Shown: positions 1 to 8,785, counted from the stretch's first letter. The stretch: DNA of 64,000 bases from Streptomyces chattanoogensis (GCF_001294335.1 NZ_LGKG01000164.1:1-64000); one strand, 5' to 3'. Notes: generated by a model not told the origin, from the sequence alone. Numbers and translations are program-made.

Positions 1-339
1 CCATTTTCGGTCGGCGCGAGGGTGTGGCCTCATGGTTCACCCGCAAGCAGTGAGAAACGTCGGACACCCGGTTGTGGTCGCGGCCGACCGTGCTGCACCA
101 CCGGTTGCCTTTTCTTGCCCCTCGCTGGATGGCATGCGGCCCCGCCCATCCGTACGGACAACCCCGCTCGACCCCGCCACGACCCGACCCGACCCGACCA
201 CGATGCCTGGCCAACCAGCGCGAAACACTTACGCTCGGGGCGCTGACTCGGTAGTGAAGGTGCGTATGAGGGTTCCTGCGTAGGTCGCGTCCGCGGAGCG
301 GTGGAAAAGGGGTCAACGCAGAGTTCCGTGGGGTTGATG
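1..339. other. No recognisable gene
   Basis: The left edge has no frame with a convincing start, ribosome site and family resemblance. It includes a cytosine-rich run of CGACC-type short repeats around 165-200 but no clear hairpin or mobile-element end. Confidence 0.4.
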
Positions 340-478
340 TCACGCGGCTTCTTCGAGTGCCGCTGCGATCTCAACGGGTGCCTTGAGCAGCGGGGTTGGT
401 GGTTTGAGCAGAGCGTGGCCGAGGTCTTGCACGGAGCGCAAGGCGGCGGGTGTCATGTCGAAGCCGTGCCTGCCGCGT
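340..478 (-). pseudogene. Coding-like C-terminal fragment, unknown family
   Basis: Reading the minus strand from about 478 down to a TGA at 340-342 gives a short peptide with high third-position GC (FDMTPAALRSVQDLGHALL, then ending EIAAALEEAA). It looks like the tail of a real protein, but no start or N-terminal domain can be found upstream in the same frame. I do not recognise the family. It is probably a decayed gene end. Confidence 0.25.
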
Positions 479-600
479 GAGGCCCGGTCGAGGACCGCCC
501 ACGGCCGATACGGCGTCGGCTACCCCGAGGCGCCTACTTCGGTGCGAACGCCCCGTCGTCGACGCCATCCGCCATCAGCTCGCCGAGCACCTGGCAAGCC

Positions 601-951
601 GTGATTCAGGACGTCGTCGTCTTGGGCCACGACCCGTGGCTCCAGACGGACCGCGTTGCATGGAAGAAGCTGGTCGAGGCCGCCGGCGGCCGGTGGCGGC
701 GGGTTCTACCTGCCGATCGACCGGGACGGACTCCTGCGGCACCTGGCCGACCGGAACCGGCGCGAGGACGCCGGCGCCCGTACAGGTATGGCGGACGCAG
801 AGGCGACGATCGGACGGAACCCGCGTGTTCCCGGGTTGTGGTGCTGGACGACGAGGCATTGGGTGATCCGGCTTCGGGTGCCTGGCAAGACCGGATCGGG
901 GCACGGGGAGTTGGTGTTCCAGGAAGAACAGGCGCGGCGTACGCTATGTGA
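601..951 (+). pseudogene. Frameshifted coding-like stretch upstream of the nucleotidyltransferase gene
   Basis: Protein-like segments occur in successive frames: VVVLGHDPWLQTDRVAWKKL near 607-668, then FYLPIDRDGLLRHLADRN near 704-757, then DDEALGDPASGAWQDRIG near 849-902. A single gene broken by two or more indels would give this pattern. The last frame ends in a TGA that shares bases with a GTG at 948, as in coupled operons. The family was not recognised, and the stretch may simply be noncoding. Confidence 0.25.
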
Positions 952-1004
952 TCGTGTCGCGACTCTCGGATGGTGCGGGCGGCGGGGATACCGGACTCGG
1001 GACA

Positions 1005-1703
1005 GTGCGTCAGGCGGTCATCCTGGCCGGCGGCTTCGGCAGCCGGTTGTGGCCACTGACGCGGACCCGGCCGAAATCGATGGTCGAAGTGCGCGGCACT
1101 CCGATCCTGCGCCATCAACTCGACTGGTTCGCCGAGTCGGGCGTGGAACAGGTCGTCGTCTCCGCGGGGCACCTGGCGCCGGTGATCGGCGACTACCTCG
1201 CCTCCCACCAGCTGCCGCTGCGTGCGGAGGTGGTGGTCGAGGAACGACCCCTGGGCCGGGGTGGCGGGCTCAAGCTTGCGGCTGCCGCCCTGGACCGGCT
1301 CGACGAGCCGTGGCTGGCGGTGTACGGGGACATCTGGACGCGGTTTTCGCTCGCCGGGATGTTCGCTCACCATCGGCGTCACGCCGCGCTGGCCACGGTT
1401 GCCCTGCCCCGCCCTTGGCTGCCCAGGGGCAGCGTCGACTGTGACGAGCGGGGCCGAGTGACCACGCTCGTCTCGCACGCGCCACCGCCGTTCCGGGTGA
1501 ACGGCGGCGTCTACGTCTTCGCCCCGCGCGTTGTGGAACTGCTGCCCGACGAGGGCGACCACGAGGAGGTCACCCTCCCTCGTCTGATACGGGCACGGCA
1601 GCTGATCGGATATCTGGTGGACGGCCCGTGGCGGGCCATCAACACCCCACATGACCTGGACGACATCGAACGCGAACTCGCTTCGGCTGCGGATGACGCG
1701 TAG
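1005..1703 (+). CDS. Sugar-1-phosphate nucleotidyltransferase
   Basis: Predicted NDP-sugar pyrophosphorylase of the RfbA/mannose-1-phosphate guanylyltransferase superfamily (232 aa), transferring a nucleotide from an NTP to a sugar 1-phosphate. The N-terminus carries the family signature GGFGSRLWPLTRTRPKSM (glycine loop, Arg, and the PK pair), and a metal-binding Asp lies in VYGDIW about residue 107. The length matches the short, single-domain, D-glycero-manno-heptose/GDP-sugar type. I chose the GTG at 1005, which puts the signature at residue 6 as is normal; the in-frame GTG at 948 would add 19 unusual residues. The next gene starts 12 bp downstream, so they are probably co-transcribed. The substrate cannot be told from sequence. 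The disrupted stretch just upstream may once have been its operon partner. Confidence 0.85.
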   Translation: MRQAVILAGGFGSRLWPLTRTRPKSMVEVRGTPILRHQLDWFAESGVEQVVVSAGHLAPVIGDYLASHQLPLRAEVVVEERPLGRGGGLKLAAAALDRLDEPWLAVYGDIWTRFSLAGMFAHHRRHAALATVALPRPWLPRGSVDCDERGRVTTLVSHAPPPFRVNGGVYVFAPRVVELLPDEGDHEEVTLPRLIRARQLIGYLVDGPWRAINTPHDLDDIERELASAADDA

Positions 1704-1715
1704 AAGAGGATCGCC

Positions 1716-2582
1716 ATGCTGCTCGGACGGATCGGTGTATGGAGTGTGGGACTCACCCACGGGGACCGCACCGAGGCGAGGGACGCCGCAGCGGAGCTGG
1801 AGGCACTCGGCTACGGCACGCTGTGGTTGGGCGGCACCCCCGGCGACAACCCGCAGCCGGATCTCGCTGCTGCAGCCGAAGTACTGGCGGCGACCAGACG
1901 GACGGTGGTAGCAACCGCCTGCCTCTCCATCTGGACACACACCCCGGACCGGCTCGCCGCAGCCTACGGGGCACTGCCCGCCGCCGACCGCGCCCGACTG
2001 GTCACGGGCCTGGCGGTGAGCCACGCCCCGTTCGCCGAACACTACGGGCGGCCGCTGACCGCCATGCGCCGCTATCTCGACGCTCTGGACGCCATCGGCA
2101 CCGGACCGCCGCCCTCCGCACGGCTCATCGGCGCACACCGCCCGCGGATGACACAGCTGGCCGCAGCCCGGACCGCCGGCATCCAGCCCTATCTCGTAGA
2201 CACCCGCTACACCGCGCGGGCCCGTGCGCTGCTGGGCACGGGCCCGCTGCTGGCTCCGGTGCAGACCGTGGTCCCGCTCACCGACCCGATCACGGCCCGG
2301 GCAGCGGCCCGCACCGTGCTCGCGCCCTATCTGGCACTGCCCAACCTCACCCGAACCTGGCTCGACTCAGGCTTCACCGAGGCCGATCTCCAGCACGGCG
2401 GCAGCGACCGCCTCGTCGACAGGCTCGTCGCCTGGGGGGACACCGAGCGGATTACCGCCCGCATCACCAGCCATCTGCGGGCCGGTGCCGACCACGTCGC
2501 CGTCCACGTCGTCACGGAGCACCCCCGAGCCTTCCCACGCGCCGCTTGGCGCGACCTGGCCCCACGGCTCCCGACCACCTGA
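1716..2582 (+). CDS. LLM-class F420-dependent oxidoreductase (TIGR03620-like)
   Basis: A 288-aa TIM-barrel protein of the luciferase-like monooxygenase class, the branch that uses reduced deazaflavin F420. Features seen: an N-terminal beta strand RIGVWSVGLTHG, the ELEALGYGTLWLGG segment of the second strand and a C-terminal GADHVAVHVV strand, all in the usual order for this family. The start ATG follows AGAGGATCGCC. It lies 12 bp after the nucleotidyltransferase stop, which suggests one transcript. The substrate is unknown; a role in modifying a sugar-linked or secondary metabolite is only a guess from the neighbour. F420 dependence is inferred from family membership rather than from a visible cofactor motif. 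Confidence 0.82.
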   Translation: MLLGRIGVWSVGLTHGDRTEARDAAAELEALGYGTLWLGGTPGDNPQPDLAAAAEVLAATRRTVVATACLSIWTHTPDRLAAAYGALPAADRARLVTGLAVSHAPFAEHYGRPLTAMRRYLDALDAIGTGPPPSARLIGAHRPRMTQLAAARTAGIQPYLVDTRYTARARALLGTGPLLAPVQTVVPLTDPITARAAARTVLAPYLALPNLTRTWLDSGFTEADLQHGGSDRLVDRLVAWGDTERITARITSHLRAGADHVAVHVVTEHPRAFPRAAWRDLAPRLPTT

Positions 2583-2717
2583 CGATGCTGCTGGCTGCGC
2601 AAGTGCGGTGGATACAGGCATCTCGAGAGTGCCCCGCACTGCGGACAGCCAGTGTCCGCAGTGCGGTCGTCGGGAAAAGGGACACCCCGCAGGAACCCGC
2701 CCGCCGCGTTCGCACAG

Positions 2718-2970
2718 GGCTCTCTTCCCCGGCTGTCCCAGGTCGTCGGGCGACTGGAGAAGCGCGGCTGGGTACGCCGTAACCCCGACCCCACCGACGG
2801 CCGCTACACCGTGGCCGCCCTCACCGACGACGGGCTACGACAAGGTGGTCGCCACCGCTCCCGGAGACGTGGCGGCCGTACGCAGCTGCGTCGTCGACGC
2901 ACTCACCAGGGCACAGGTCCGCCAGCTGACCACTATCGGCCGCCGTCACGGCGCGCCCTTGAGCGGGTCG
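2718..2970 (+). pseudogene. MarR-family regulator, N-terminally truncated and frameshifted
   Basis: The winged-helix part of a MarR regulator is readable (LPRLSQVVGRLEKRGWVRR, then PTDGRYTVAALTDDG) from about 2724. After the Gly codon near 2832 the frame changes, and the dimerisation helix continues as YDKVVATAPGDVAAVRSCV and LTRAQVRQLTTIGRR. The first ~60 residues, with the N-terminal helices, are missing. This is known MarR architecture (wing, then last helix), so the gene is dead by both truncation and a one-frame shift. Confidence 0.75.
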
Positions 2971-3118
2971 GCATCCCAGATGCCGCGCAACGGGCACAGG
3001 TCCCGTCCGCACACACGCCTGCGGACGGCGGGACCGATCGGCGATGGGGGTTCGGCTCGGGCCAGACCTGCCTGCGGCGGCTGGAGCGGTGGCCGCCGCG
3101 GCCGTGCGAGCCATCATC

Positions 3119-3154
3119 GGGGCCCCGGTCACGGAAAGCCGTGACCGGGGCCCC
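3119..3154 (-). terminator. Perfect hairpin terminator of the acetyltransferase-infA operon
   Basis: A perfect 16-bp inverted repeat (GGGGCCCCGGTCACGG, loop AAAG, CCGTGACCGGGGCCCC) sits 33 bp beyond the infA stop codon. There is no U-tract, as is common for terminators in high-GC actinobacteria. It also lies downstream of the dead MarR gene on the other strand and may work in both directions. Confidence 0.8.
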
Positions 3155-3187
3155 AGGATCAGCTACCGCGGAAGGTGCCGACCGCCG

Positions 3188-3412
3188 CTAGTTCCGGTAC
3201 CGGAACACGATCCGGCCGCGCGTCAGGTCGTACGGCGGGAGCTCCACCAGCACCCGGTCTTCCAGGTAGATCTTGATGTAGTTCTTGCGGATCTTCCCGC
3301 TGATGTGCGCGAGGACCTGGTGGCCGTTCTCGAGCTCCACGGTGAACATGGCGCTGCGCAGGCACTCGACGACCTTGCCCTCGACCTCGATGACGTTCTT
3401 GTTCTTCGTCAT
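3188..3412 (-). CDS. infA: Translation initiation factor IF-1, paralogous copy
   Basis: A 74-aa single OB-fold protein with the complete IF-1 pattern: [33 protein letters not shown], and [15 protein letters not shown] at the C-terminus. IF-1 binds the ribosomal A site during initiation. It is not the usual Streptomyces ribosomal-operon copy: it has Lys/Asn-rich starts and departs from the housekeeping sequence at several surface positions, and its neighbours are not rpmJ, rpsM or map. Its ATG overlaps the TGA of the upstream acetyltransferase gene in an ATGA arrangement, so translation is probably coupled. Extra infA copies are known in some actinomycetes; what this one is for is unknown. It may serve under a special condition together with the acetyltransferase. 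Confidence 0.93.
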   Translation of the reverse strand: MTKNKNVIEVEGKVVECLRSAMFTVELENGHQVLAHISGKIRKNYIKIYLEDRVLVELPPYDLTRGRIVFRYRN

Positions 3413-4200
3413 CGCACCAGCTCCAGGTTGCTACTCATCGGCCGGGCGCCGATGCTCTCGAACAGCGCCGAGGCTGCTTGGTTGGACTCGTGGACTTCGG
3501 TCCAGGCCGCGGTGAACCCGGAGCGGTGCAGCGTCCCCAGCGCGTGGGCGAGCAGCGACCGCGCGATGCCGCGGCGCTGCTCGCCGGCCCGGACCGCGAC
3601 CAGCCCGATGCGCGGCCGGTTCACCGTCACCACCCGGATGAGACCCAGGTAGCGGTCCGGCGCCGCGGCCACCGCGTACTTCGACGGGTCAACGATGGTG
3701 TCGCCTTCGGAGCGGGGAATGACCTCCGCGGGCATCGACTGCCATCCGAGGGTCGCCTCGACTTCGTCACGGATCGCGCGGTCCACCGCCCGCAGCAGAC
3801 TCTCGTCCGCCTGACCGGCGGGCACGAGCGTCACGCCCGAAGGCGGCAGGACCGCTTCGAGCCCTGTGACCTGAGGGTCGGTCGGCACGGCGTACTCCCA
3901 CTCGCGGCGCCGGATCGTGAACCCGGCCCGCCGCCAGCCGGCCGTCAGTTCGACGTCGGCTTCGTCGACCACCGTGTACAGCGGCGCCGGCAGTTGTGCC
4001 AGCATCGCCTCGGCGAGCCGGTCGAAGGTGGCGTCGCGCCAGGCGTCGATGCTGACGAACAAGCGTCCGTCGGGCCGGTGCTCAGCATGCCCGCGGCCGA
4101 CCACCAGGTCGTCATCCAGTGCATGCCATTGCCTGTCCGCGACGCGCGTGATCAACACCGCGTTCTCGCTCAGGCCAGAGGTGAAAGGCTTCGTGTTCAT
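3409..4200 (-). CDS. GNAT-family N-acetyltransferase, coupled to infA
   Basis: A 263-aa protein whose C-terminal 90 residues form a GNAT fold: [19 protein letters not shown] gives the acetyl-CoA pyrophosphate loop (Q/RxxGI/A), and [17 protein letters not shown] the last helix and strand. The N-terminal half looks like a second, degenerate GNAT domain. The start at 4200 follows GGAAGGAGACTCCG, a strong ribosome site; an upstream in-frame extension lacks one. Its stop overlaps the start of infA by 4 bp. Pairing an acetyltransferase with an initiation factor could mean acetylation of a translation component, but this is inference; small-molecule or antibiotic acetylation is equally possible. Confidence 0.83.
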   Translation of the reverse strand: MNTKPFTSGLSENAVLITRVADRQWHALDDDLVVGRGHAEHRPDGRLFVSIDAWRDATFDRLAEAMLAQLPAPLYTVVDEADVELTAGWRRAGFTIRRREWEYAVPTDPQVTGLEAVLPPSGVTLVPAGQADESLLRAVDRAIRDEVEATLGWQSMPAEVIPRSEGDTIVDPSKYAVAAAPDRYLGLIRVVTVNRPRIGLVAVRAGEQRRGIARSLLAHALGTLHRSGFTAAWTEVHESNQAASALFESIGARPMSSNLELVR

Positions 4201-4508
4201 CGGAGTCTCCTTCCAGGAGTGCCTCGATCTCAGGCGCTCCCGGCGACACCGAACGTCAGCCGCCGGACCGTGACGGGTTGAGGGAGCACCCATGGGTAAC
4301 TGTGTTCACGGGGCTCACCTCCATACGACGACTTCACGGTCCACCACGAAAGTAGCAACGGGGCGCCGCCTCGCTCAAATCATTTCCCATGAGCTCGTAA
4401 CGTGATCACGATCCGGTCTACGGAGGTGCCTCAAGCAGATGACAGAACAGGCGGGTTGAGGATTCCTTGCTCTTCCAGCGCGCCCTTGACCACGGCTGGG
4501 TACCCGCA

Positions 4509-4554
4509 ACGGCACGTCCCGCATCGTCGCCGTCACCGACGCGGGACGTGCCGT
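4509..4554 (-). terminator. Hairpin downstream of the acetyltransferase/SnoaL-like fusion gene
   Basis: A perfect 14-bp inverted repeat (ACGGCACGTCCCGC and GCGGGACGTGCCGT) with an 18-base loop that can itself pair GTCG with CGAC. It begins 17 bp after the TGA of the minus-strand gene ending at 4572, which fits a terminator. Confidence 0.65.
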
Positions 4555-4571
4555 ACACATGATGCGCACGG

Positions 4572-5549
4572 TCACTCGGTGGCGGTGGCGGGCACGTCGT
4601 CCCAGGCCAGTGACGACATCCTCCACCCCGACGGGGTCCGGAGGAACTGGGTGGTCTTGTGGCCGGAGCCCTCGAACCACTCGCCTTGGTGGAAGCCGGA
4701 CTTGCGGTATTCGCTGAACCGGTGCGCGATCGACCCGAAGATCTCGGTCCGCTCAGCCACCTCCCATTCGTGGAACTCCGTCAGCGTCCCGTCTGTGAGC
4801 ATCTTCTGCCGGGGCTCGATGAATGCGTCGAGGTCGTAGATCACGGGCTCGTCCCCGGCGTTCGCGATGATCCTCCCTTGCGGAATGAAGACGTCGCGGA
4901 TGACCCCGAGGTCAGGCCGGCTGTCGCCGGTGTTGCTGAAGGCGCCCATGAACACCCGCATCAGCCGATCGAGCTCGGCCTGGACGCGGGACCCGGACAC
5001 TTCCTCGGGAGACGGCCATTCTTCGGAAAGGACCGACCAGACTTCGCTGTCGTGCCGCGCACCTCGGTACGGATAACGCTGTCGCAGCACACCGTCACGG
5101 GTCATGCCCAGTCGGCGCGCGACGTCGATGCTGCGGGTGTTGCCCGCCGCGACCCACCATTCGACGCGGCTCATTCCGCGTTCCTGGAAGGCCCAGTCGA
5201 TCAATACCCGGCAGGCCCGGGCCACCAGGCCCCGTCCCTCCCCGGCCTGCTCCAGCCAGCAGCCGATCTCGCACACCCCGGAGGCGCCGTCGAAGCGGGT
5301 GAACATGACGCCGCCGACCAGCGTGCCGTCCAGCCAGATCCCGTAGATCCGGCCGGCGTCCTGGGCCAGACGGTCGGCGTAGCGCTGGAGGGTAGCCGTG
5401 GCCGAGTCGAGGTCGGTGCTGAGCGTCGCCCAGGGTATCCACGGGTCCACGGAGACCCGGGCGCGGTCGATATGGGCGAGGAACTCCTCTACCTGCCAGG
5501 GCTCCAGGGGACGGAGTTGGGCATGGTCGCCGAGCGGAAGGGTGAACAT
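4572..5549 (-). CDS. GNAT acetyltransferase fused to a SnoaL-like domain
   Basis: The first ~185 of 325 residues match the RimJ/RimL type of GNAT acetyltransferase: FTLPLGDHAQLRPLEPWQ at the start, YGIWLDGTLVGGVMF, then EQAGEGRGLVARACRVLIDW for acetyl-CoA binding and AAGNTRSIDVARRLGM. From about residue 195 a second domain begins (QAELDRLMRVFMGAFS ... DLGVIRDVFIPQGRIIAN ... TIHRFSEYRKSG-like core) that looks like a DUF4440/SnoaL NTF2-like fold. The two are normally separate proteins, so this is a fusion. I prefer the ATG at 5549, at the usual start of the GNAT domain; the ATG at 5573 adds 8 residues and sits in the divergent promoter. The divergent TetR gene 53 bp away probably controls it. 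Confidence 0.78.
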   Translation of the reverse strand: MFTLPLGDHAQLRPLEPWQVEEFLAHIDRARVSVDPWIPWATLSTDLDSATATLQRYADRLAQDAGRIYGIWLDGTLVGGVMFTRFDGASGVCEIGCWLEQAGEGRGLVARACRVLIDWAFQERGMSRVEWWVAAGNTRSIDVARRLGMTRDGVLRQRYPYRGARHDSEVWSVLSEEWPSPEEVSGSRVQAELDRLMRVFMGAFSNTGDSRPDLGVIRDVFIPQGRIIANAGDEPVIYDLDAFIEPRQKMLTDGTLTEFHEWEVAERTEIFGSIAHRFSEYRKSGFHQGEWFEGSGHKTTQFLRTPSGWRMSSLAWDDVPATATE

Positions 5550-5602
5550 GGGAGCCTCGCTCTCTGGATGCATAACAAGCGTTCGGTACGTAAGCTAGCA
5601 GC
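5550..5602. promoter_or_regulatory. Divergent promoter/operator between the fusion gene and tetR
   Basis: The 53 bp between the two divergent starts must hold both promoters. It is locally AT-richer (AACAAGCGTTCGGTACGTAA) and contains the short palindromes TACGTA and GCTAGC. The tetR start has no convincing Shine-Dalgarno sequence, so its mRNA may be leaderless or nearly so. The TetR protein probably binds here, as is usual for such pairs; the exact operator cannot be fixed. Confidence 0.45.
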
Positions 5603-6247
5603 ATGCCGCCCGCACCAGGAGACCGTGAAGCCCGCCGCAAGGACGTATCCGAGGCGGTGTGGAACGTACTCGCCGACAGGGGGTTCGGCGGGCTGACCCT
5701 GCGTACCGTCGCCGCCGCGATGGGGGTCTCGACCGGGATGCTCATGCACTACTTCCCGACCAAACGGGCCCTGCTCACGCACGCCTTGGACCTGCTGGAG
5801 AAGCGCACCGCGGAGCGGCCCCGCCGCACGCGTCCCGCCGCGGGTCTCGCCACCGTGCGCGCCATGCTCCTGGACATCCTGCCGCTGACCCCTGACGACA
5901 CCGCCCGCAACCGCATCTGGGTCAGCTCCTGGGACCTCTCCCTCGCCGACGACGAACTGACCACGGAACAGGCCGACCGCTACACCCGGCTGCGCTCGAC
6001 GATCCGCCCGCACCTCGAAGCCGCGCGCGAACTTGGCGAGCTCCCCGCAGCCGCCGACCCGGACCAACTTGCCGCCACTGCCGTCGCCTTCACCCATGGA
6101 CTCGTCGTCCAGGCCCTCTTCGACCCCGGCCGATTCCCCCAGGACGTACAGATCACCATGCTCGACGACTTCCTCGCCTCGATCGCGCTGCCCCGGTCCG
6201 ACGGCGGCAGCCGACCGGTCCCTGGTATCGGCGTACGGTCTTACTGA
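5603..6247 (+). CDS. TetR/AcrR-family transcriptional regulator
   Basis: A 214-aa repressor with an N-terminal helix-turn-helix (LTLRTVAAAMGVSTGMLMHY then FPTKRALLTHAL, residues about 30-62) and an all-helical C-terminal domain of the BetI-like TetR_C_6 type (WVSSWDLSLADDEL ... FTHGLVVQALFDP). It is divergent from the acetyltransferase/SnoaL fusion gene, its likely target. The ligand is unknown. Its stop is followed within 6 bp by the remains of an insertion sequence on the other strand. Confidence 0.9.
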   Translation: MPPAPGDREARRKDVSEAVWNVLADRGFGGLTLRTVAAAMGVSTGMLMHYFPTKRALLTHALDLLEKRTAERPRRTRPAAGLATVRAMLLDILPLTPDDTARNRIWVSSWDLSLADDELTTEQADRYTRLRSTIRPHLEAARELGELPAAADPDQLAATAVAFTHGLVVQALFDPGRFPQDVQITMLDDFLASIALPRSDGGSRPVPGIGVRSY

Positions 6248-6252
6248 TCACT

Positions 6253-6527
6253 TCAGAGTGAGGTTCGCAGCGGTCTCAAGCAGATGATGCTGCAGGCGAA
6301 TTGGAGCAGCCCGAGGTGCAGGTCGACGCGTATCTCGTAGCGGGTCCGCAGTCGTTTGAACTGGTGGCGCCGAGCGAAGATCCGCTCGACGACCCAGCGG
6401 CCCCCACGCCGGAACCGTGGGCGGTGCCCTTGCGGGCGATCTTCGGCGTGATGCCTCGAGCTCGGAGAAGACGGCGGCACTTGTCGTAGTCGTAGCCGCG
6501 GGCGGCGAACACGTGCTTCGGCAGGCG
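6253..6527 (-). pseudogene. IS5-family transposase C-terminal remnant
   Basis: The minus strand encodes VFAARGYDYDKCRRLLRARG and ITPKIARKGTAHGSG, then after a frame change RWVVERIFARRHQFKRLRTR and LGLLQFACSIICLR. These are the C-terminal conserved parts of IS5-type DDE transposases (the ...WVVERTF...RRL.IRYE block around the last Glu). The N-terminal two thirds are absent and at least one frameshift is present. The fragment abuts the P450 remnant directly, so it marks the event that truncated that gene. Confidence 0.8.
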
Positions 6528-6947
6528 ATGAGGGTGTCGGCCGGTTCCTGGAAACGGGGGCGCAGGCTCTCGATGCGGCGGGGGTGAAGGCGTCGGTGAC
6601 GAAGCGCCGCATACGGGTGTGCTTGGGCGGGTCCTGGTGGAGGAGGTGGACCTGGAGCTGGGAGTGCTGCGGTTCGGTCATGATCGAGGCCGCGGGCGCG
6701 CCAGCGGTCGTTGCGCGGTCGTGGTTCTTGCCCAGGCCGTCGTCGTTCAACGCGCAGTGCGCGGCGTCGTAGCCGGTGACGAGCCAGGCTTGTACACCGC
6801 TGGGGAAAAGCACGCGGTGGACCGGGCCGGCCCGCGCATCCGCTCGTAGAGCGGGTAGGGGTTGCTCTTGTAAGGGCAGCCGGTCAGCGGGACCGGGTCG
6901 GGCAGGCGCTCGGGTTTCACGGGCCAGCAGGGTTCCCGGAGGGGCAT
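6528..6947 (-). pseudogene. Cytochrome P450, truncated after ~130 residues and frameshifted
   Basis: Starting at the ATG at 6947 (GAGGAG ribosome site, 11 bp after the AsnB-like gene's stop) the product begins PLREPCWPVKPERLPDPVPL, then CPYKSNPYPLYERMRG, the usual N-terminus of actinobacterial P450s. After frame changes it continues GVQAWLVTGYDAAHCALNDD and LLHQDPPKHTRMRRFVTDAF, the C-helix motif with the DPPxHTR(L) heme contacts. The I helix, ExxR and heme-Cys regions are all lost where the IS5 remnant begins. It was the third gene of the MFS-AsnB-P450 operon. Confidence 0.8.
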
Positions 6948-6958
6948 GGGAAGGCTCC

Positions 6959-8785
6959 TCAGAAGGCGAGTTCGGGCCGGTGGTGGTCCAGCCAGAGGGC
7001 GAGGTCGACGACACGTTCGAGGCGGAGGCGGTGGCCCCACTCCAGCCGGTCGGGCGGGGTGTCGAGGCAGGGCTTGATGCGGGCCTCGTCGGCCAGGGCA
7101 CGGACTTGCTCGGAGGACAGGGCGTCGCGGGCCAGGTCCTGCAGGCCGCGGTTGTATTCGGGGTGGTGGGTGGCCGGGTAGTGGTTTTTGGGGCGCCACA
7201 GGACCGACTCCGGCGCGAGGCCGGTACTGGCGGCGCGCAGCAGGCTCTTCTCCCGGCCGTCGAAGCTCTTCAGTGCCCAGGGTGTGGCGAAGGCGTACTC
7301 GACGAGGCGGTGGTCGCAGTAGGGGACGCGGACCTCCAGGCCCTGGGCCATGCTCAACCGGTCCTTGCGGTGCAGGAGTTGGCGCAGCCAGCGGGTCAGG
7401 GACAGGTGCTGCATCTCGCGTTGCCGGTGTTCGGCGGGGGTTTCGTCGTCCCGATGAGGTACGGCGGCCAGCGCGCTGCGGTAGGTGTCCTGGCGGAACT
7501 CCCCCATGCGCAGGTCGAGCTCCGGGTTGAGCGGCATCGCGGCCTCGTCACCGGTGACGAGCAGCCACGGGAAGGTGGCTGCGGTCAGCGCCTTGGAGCT
7601 GTGGAACCAGGGGTAGCCGCCGAAGACCTCGTCCGCCGCCTCGCCGGAGAGGGCCACGGTGGAGTGTTTGCGGATCTCGCCGAACAGCAGATACAGCGAG
7701 GTGTCCATGTCGCCGACGCCAATCGGCGAGTCCCTGGCCACGACGACCGCCTTGCGGTGCTCGGGGTCGAGCAGGGCACGTGGATCGAGGACGACCGTGC
7801 TGTGGTCGGTGCCGATGAAGGCGCCGGCCTCGGTGGCGTAGGGGGTGTCGTGGCCGGTGCGCAGCACGTCGCCGGTGAACTGCTCCGCCTGGTCGCTGTA
7901 GTCGACGGCGTAGGAGCGAATGCGGGCGGCCGGCCCCTCGCGCAGACGGAGTTCGTCGGCGAGCAACGCGGTCAGCACGGTGGAGTCGATGCCGCCGGAC
8001 AGCAGGCTGCACAGCGGGACGTCGGCCTCCAACTGGCTGCGGGCGGCCGTGCCGACCAGGTCGCGGATCCGTTCGACGGCCGTGTCCTGGTTGTCTTCGA
8101 AAAGACCCGCCGCCAGCTGCCAGTAGCGGCGTTCGCGGATGCCGTCCCGGTCCAGGACGAGCAGGCCGCCGGGCTCCACCTCCCGTACGCCCGACCACAC
8201 GGTCGGACCGGTGTTGAAGAGCAGGCTGTACGCCTCCCGCAGCCCGTCGGCGTCCACCCGGGGCCGGATCTCGGGGTGGGCGAACAGGGCCTTGGGCTCG
8301 GAGGCGAAGGCCAGGCCACCGTCGACGGCTGCCCAGAAGAGGGGCTTGACGCCGAGCCGGTCGCGGACCAGGAGCAGTCGCTGCGCGCGCTCGTCCCAGA
8401 CGGCGAAGGCGAACATGCCCTCCAGGTGGTCGGCGAGGTCCTCGCCCCACTCGGCGTACGCGCGCAATACCACCTCGGTGTCGCTGCGCGTACGGAAAAC
8501 GTGTCCCCGACCGCGGAGTTCGGCCCGCAGCTCGTGATGGTTGTACACCTCGCCGCTGTAGCTCAGGACGATGGTCGGCCGGTCGGGCCGGTCGGTCATC
8601 GGCTGTACGCCGCCGGTCAGGTCGATGACGGCCAAGCGGCGGTGGCCGATCGCGGCGCGCTCGCCGAGCCAGACACCGCCGGCGTCCGGGCCGCGCGGGG
8701 TGAGGGTGGCGGTCATGGCCTCGATGACCGGTGCCTGAGTGCGGGCGTCGTGGTGGAAGGACGCCCAGCCGGTGATTCCGCACAT
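6959..8785 (-). CDS. asnB: Asparagine synthetase-type glutamine amidotransferase (AsnB-like)
   Basis: A 608-aa two-domain enzyme. Residues 1-210 are a class II glutamine amidohydrolase: the start gives MCGITGW, so Cys2 can act as nucleophile after Met removal, followed by TPRGPD and the SYSGEVYNH ammonia-site segment. Residues ~240-600 are an ATP-pyrophosphatase synthetase domain with the PP-loop SLLSGGIDSTVLTALL. The start at 8785 follows AGGAG; longer frames would hide Cys2. The gene lies 16 bp after the MFS exporter gene and 11 bp before a P450 remnant, so an amide-forming step in a specialised metabolite is plausible, though ordinary asparagine synthesis cannot be excluded. The intact Cys2 and full synthetase domain argue that it is functional. 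Confidence 0.9.
   Translation of the reverse strand: MCGITGWASFHHDARTQAPVIEAMTATLTPRGPDAGGVWLGERAAIGHRRLAVIDLTGGVQPMTDRPDRPTIVLSYSGEVYNHHELRAELRGRGHVFRTRSDTEVVLRAYAEWGEDLADHLEGMFAFAVWDERAQRLLLVRDRLGVKPLFWAAVDGGLAFASEPKALFAHPEIRPRVDADGLREAYSLLFNTGPTVWSGVREVEPGGLLVLDRDGIRERRYWQLAAGLFEDNQDTAVERIRDLVGTAARSQLEADVPLCSLLSGGIDSTVLTALLADELRLREGPAARIRSYAVDYSDQAEQFTGDVLRTGHDTPYATEAGAFIGTDHSTVVLDPRALLDPEHRKAVVVARDSPIGVGDMDTSLYLLFGEIRKHSTVALSGEAADEVFGGYPWFHSSKALTAATFPWLLVTGDEAAMPLNPELDLRMGEFRQDTYRSALAAVPHRDDETPAEHRQREMQHLSLTRWLRQLLHRKDRLSMAQGLEVRVPYCDHRLVEYAFATPWALKSFDGREKSLLRAASTGLAPESVLWRPKNHYPATHHPEYNRGLQDLARDALSSEQVRALADEARIKPCLDTPPDRLEWGHRLRLERVVDLALWLDHHRPELAF

Noticed and set aside
6959..8785. AsnB-like gene as a lasso-peptide cyclase (LasC type)
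   Set aside because: Lasso cyclases keep the AsnB fold, but no precursor peptide, RRE or transglutaminase-like protease gene is nearby, and here the glutaminase Cys2 and pocket are intact as in true AsnB or amide-forming enzymes.
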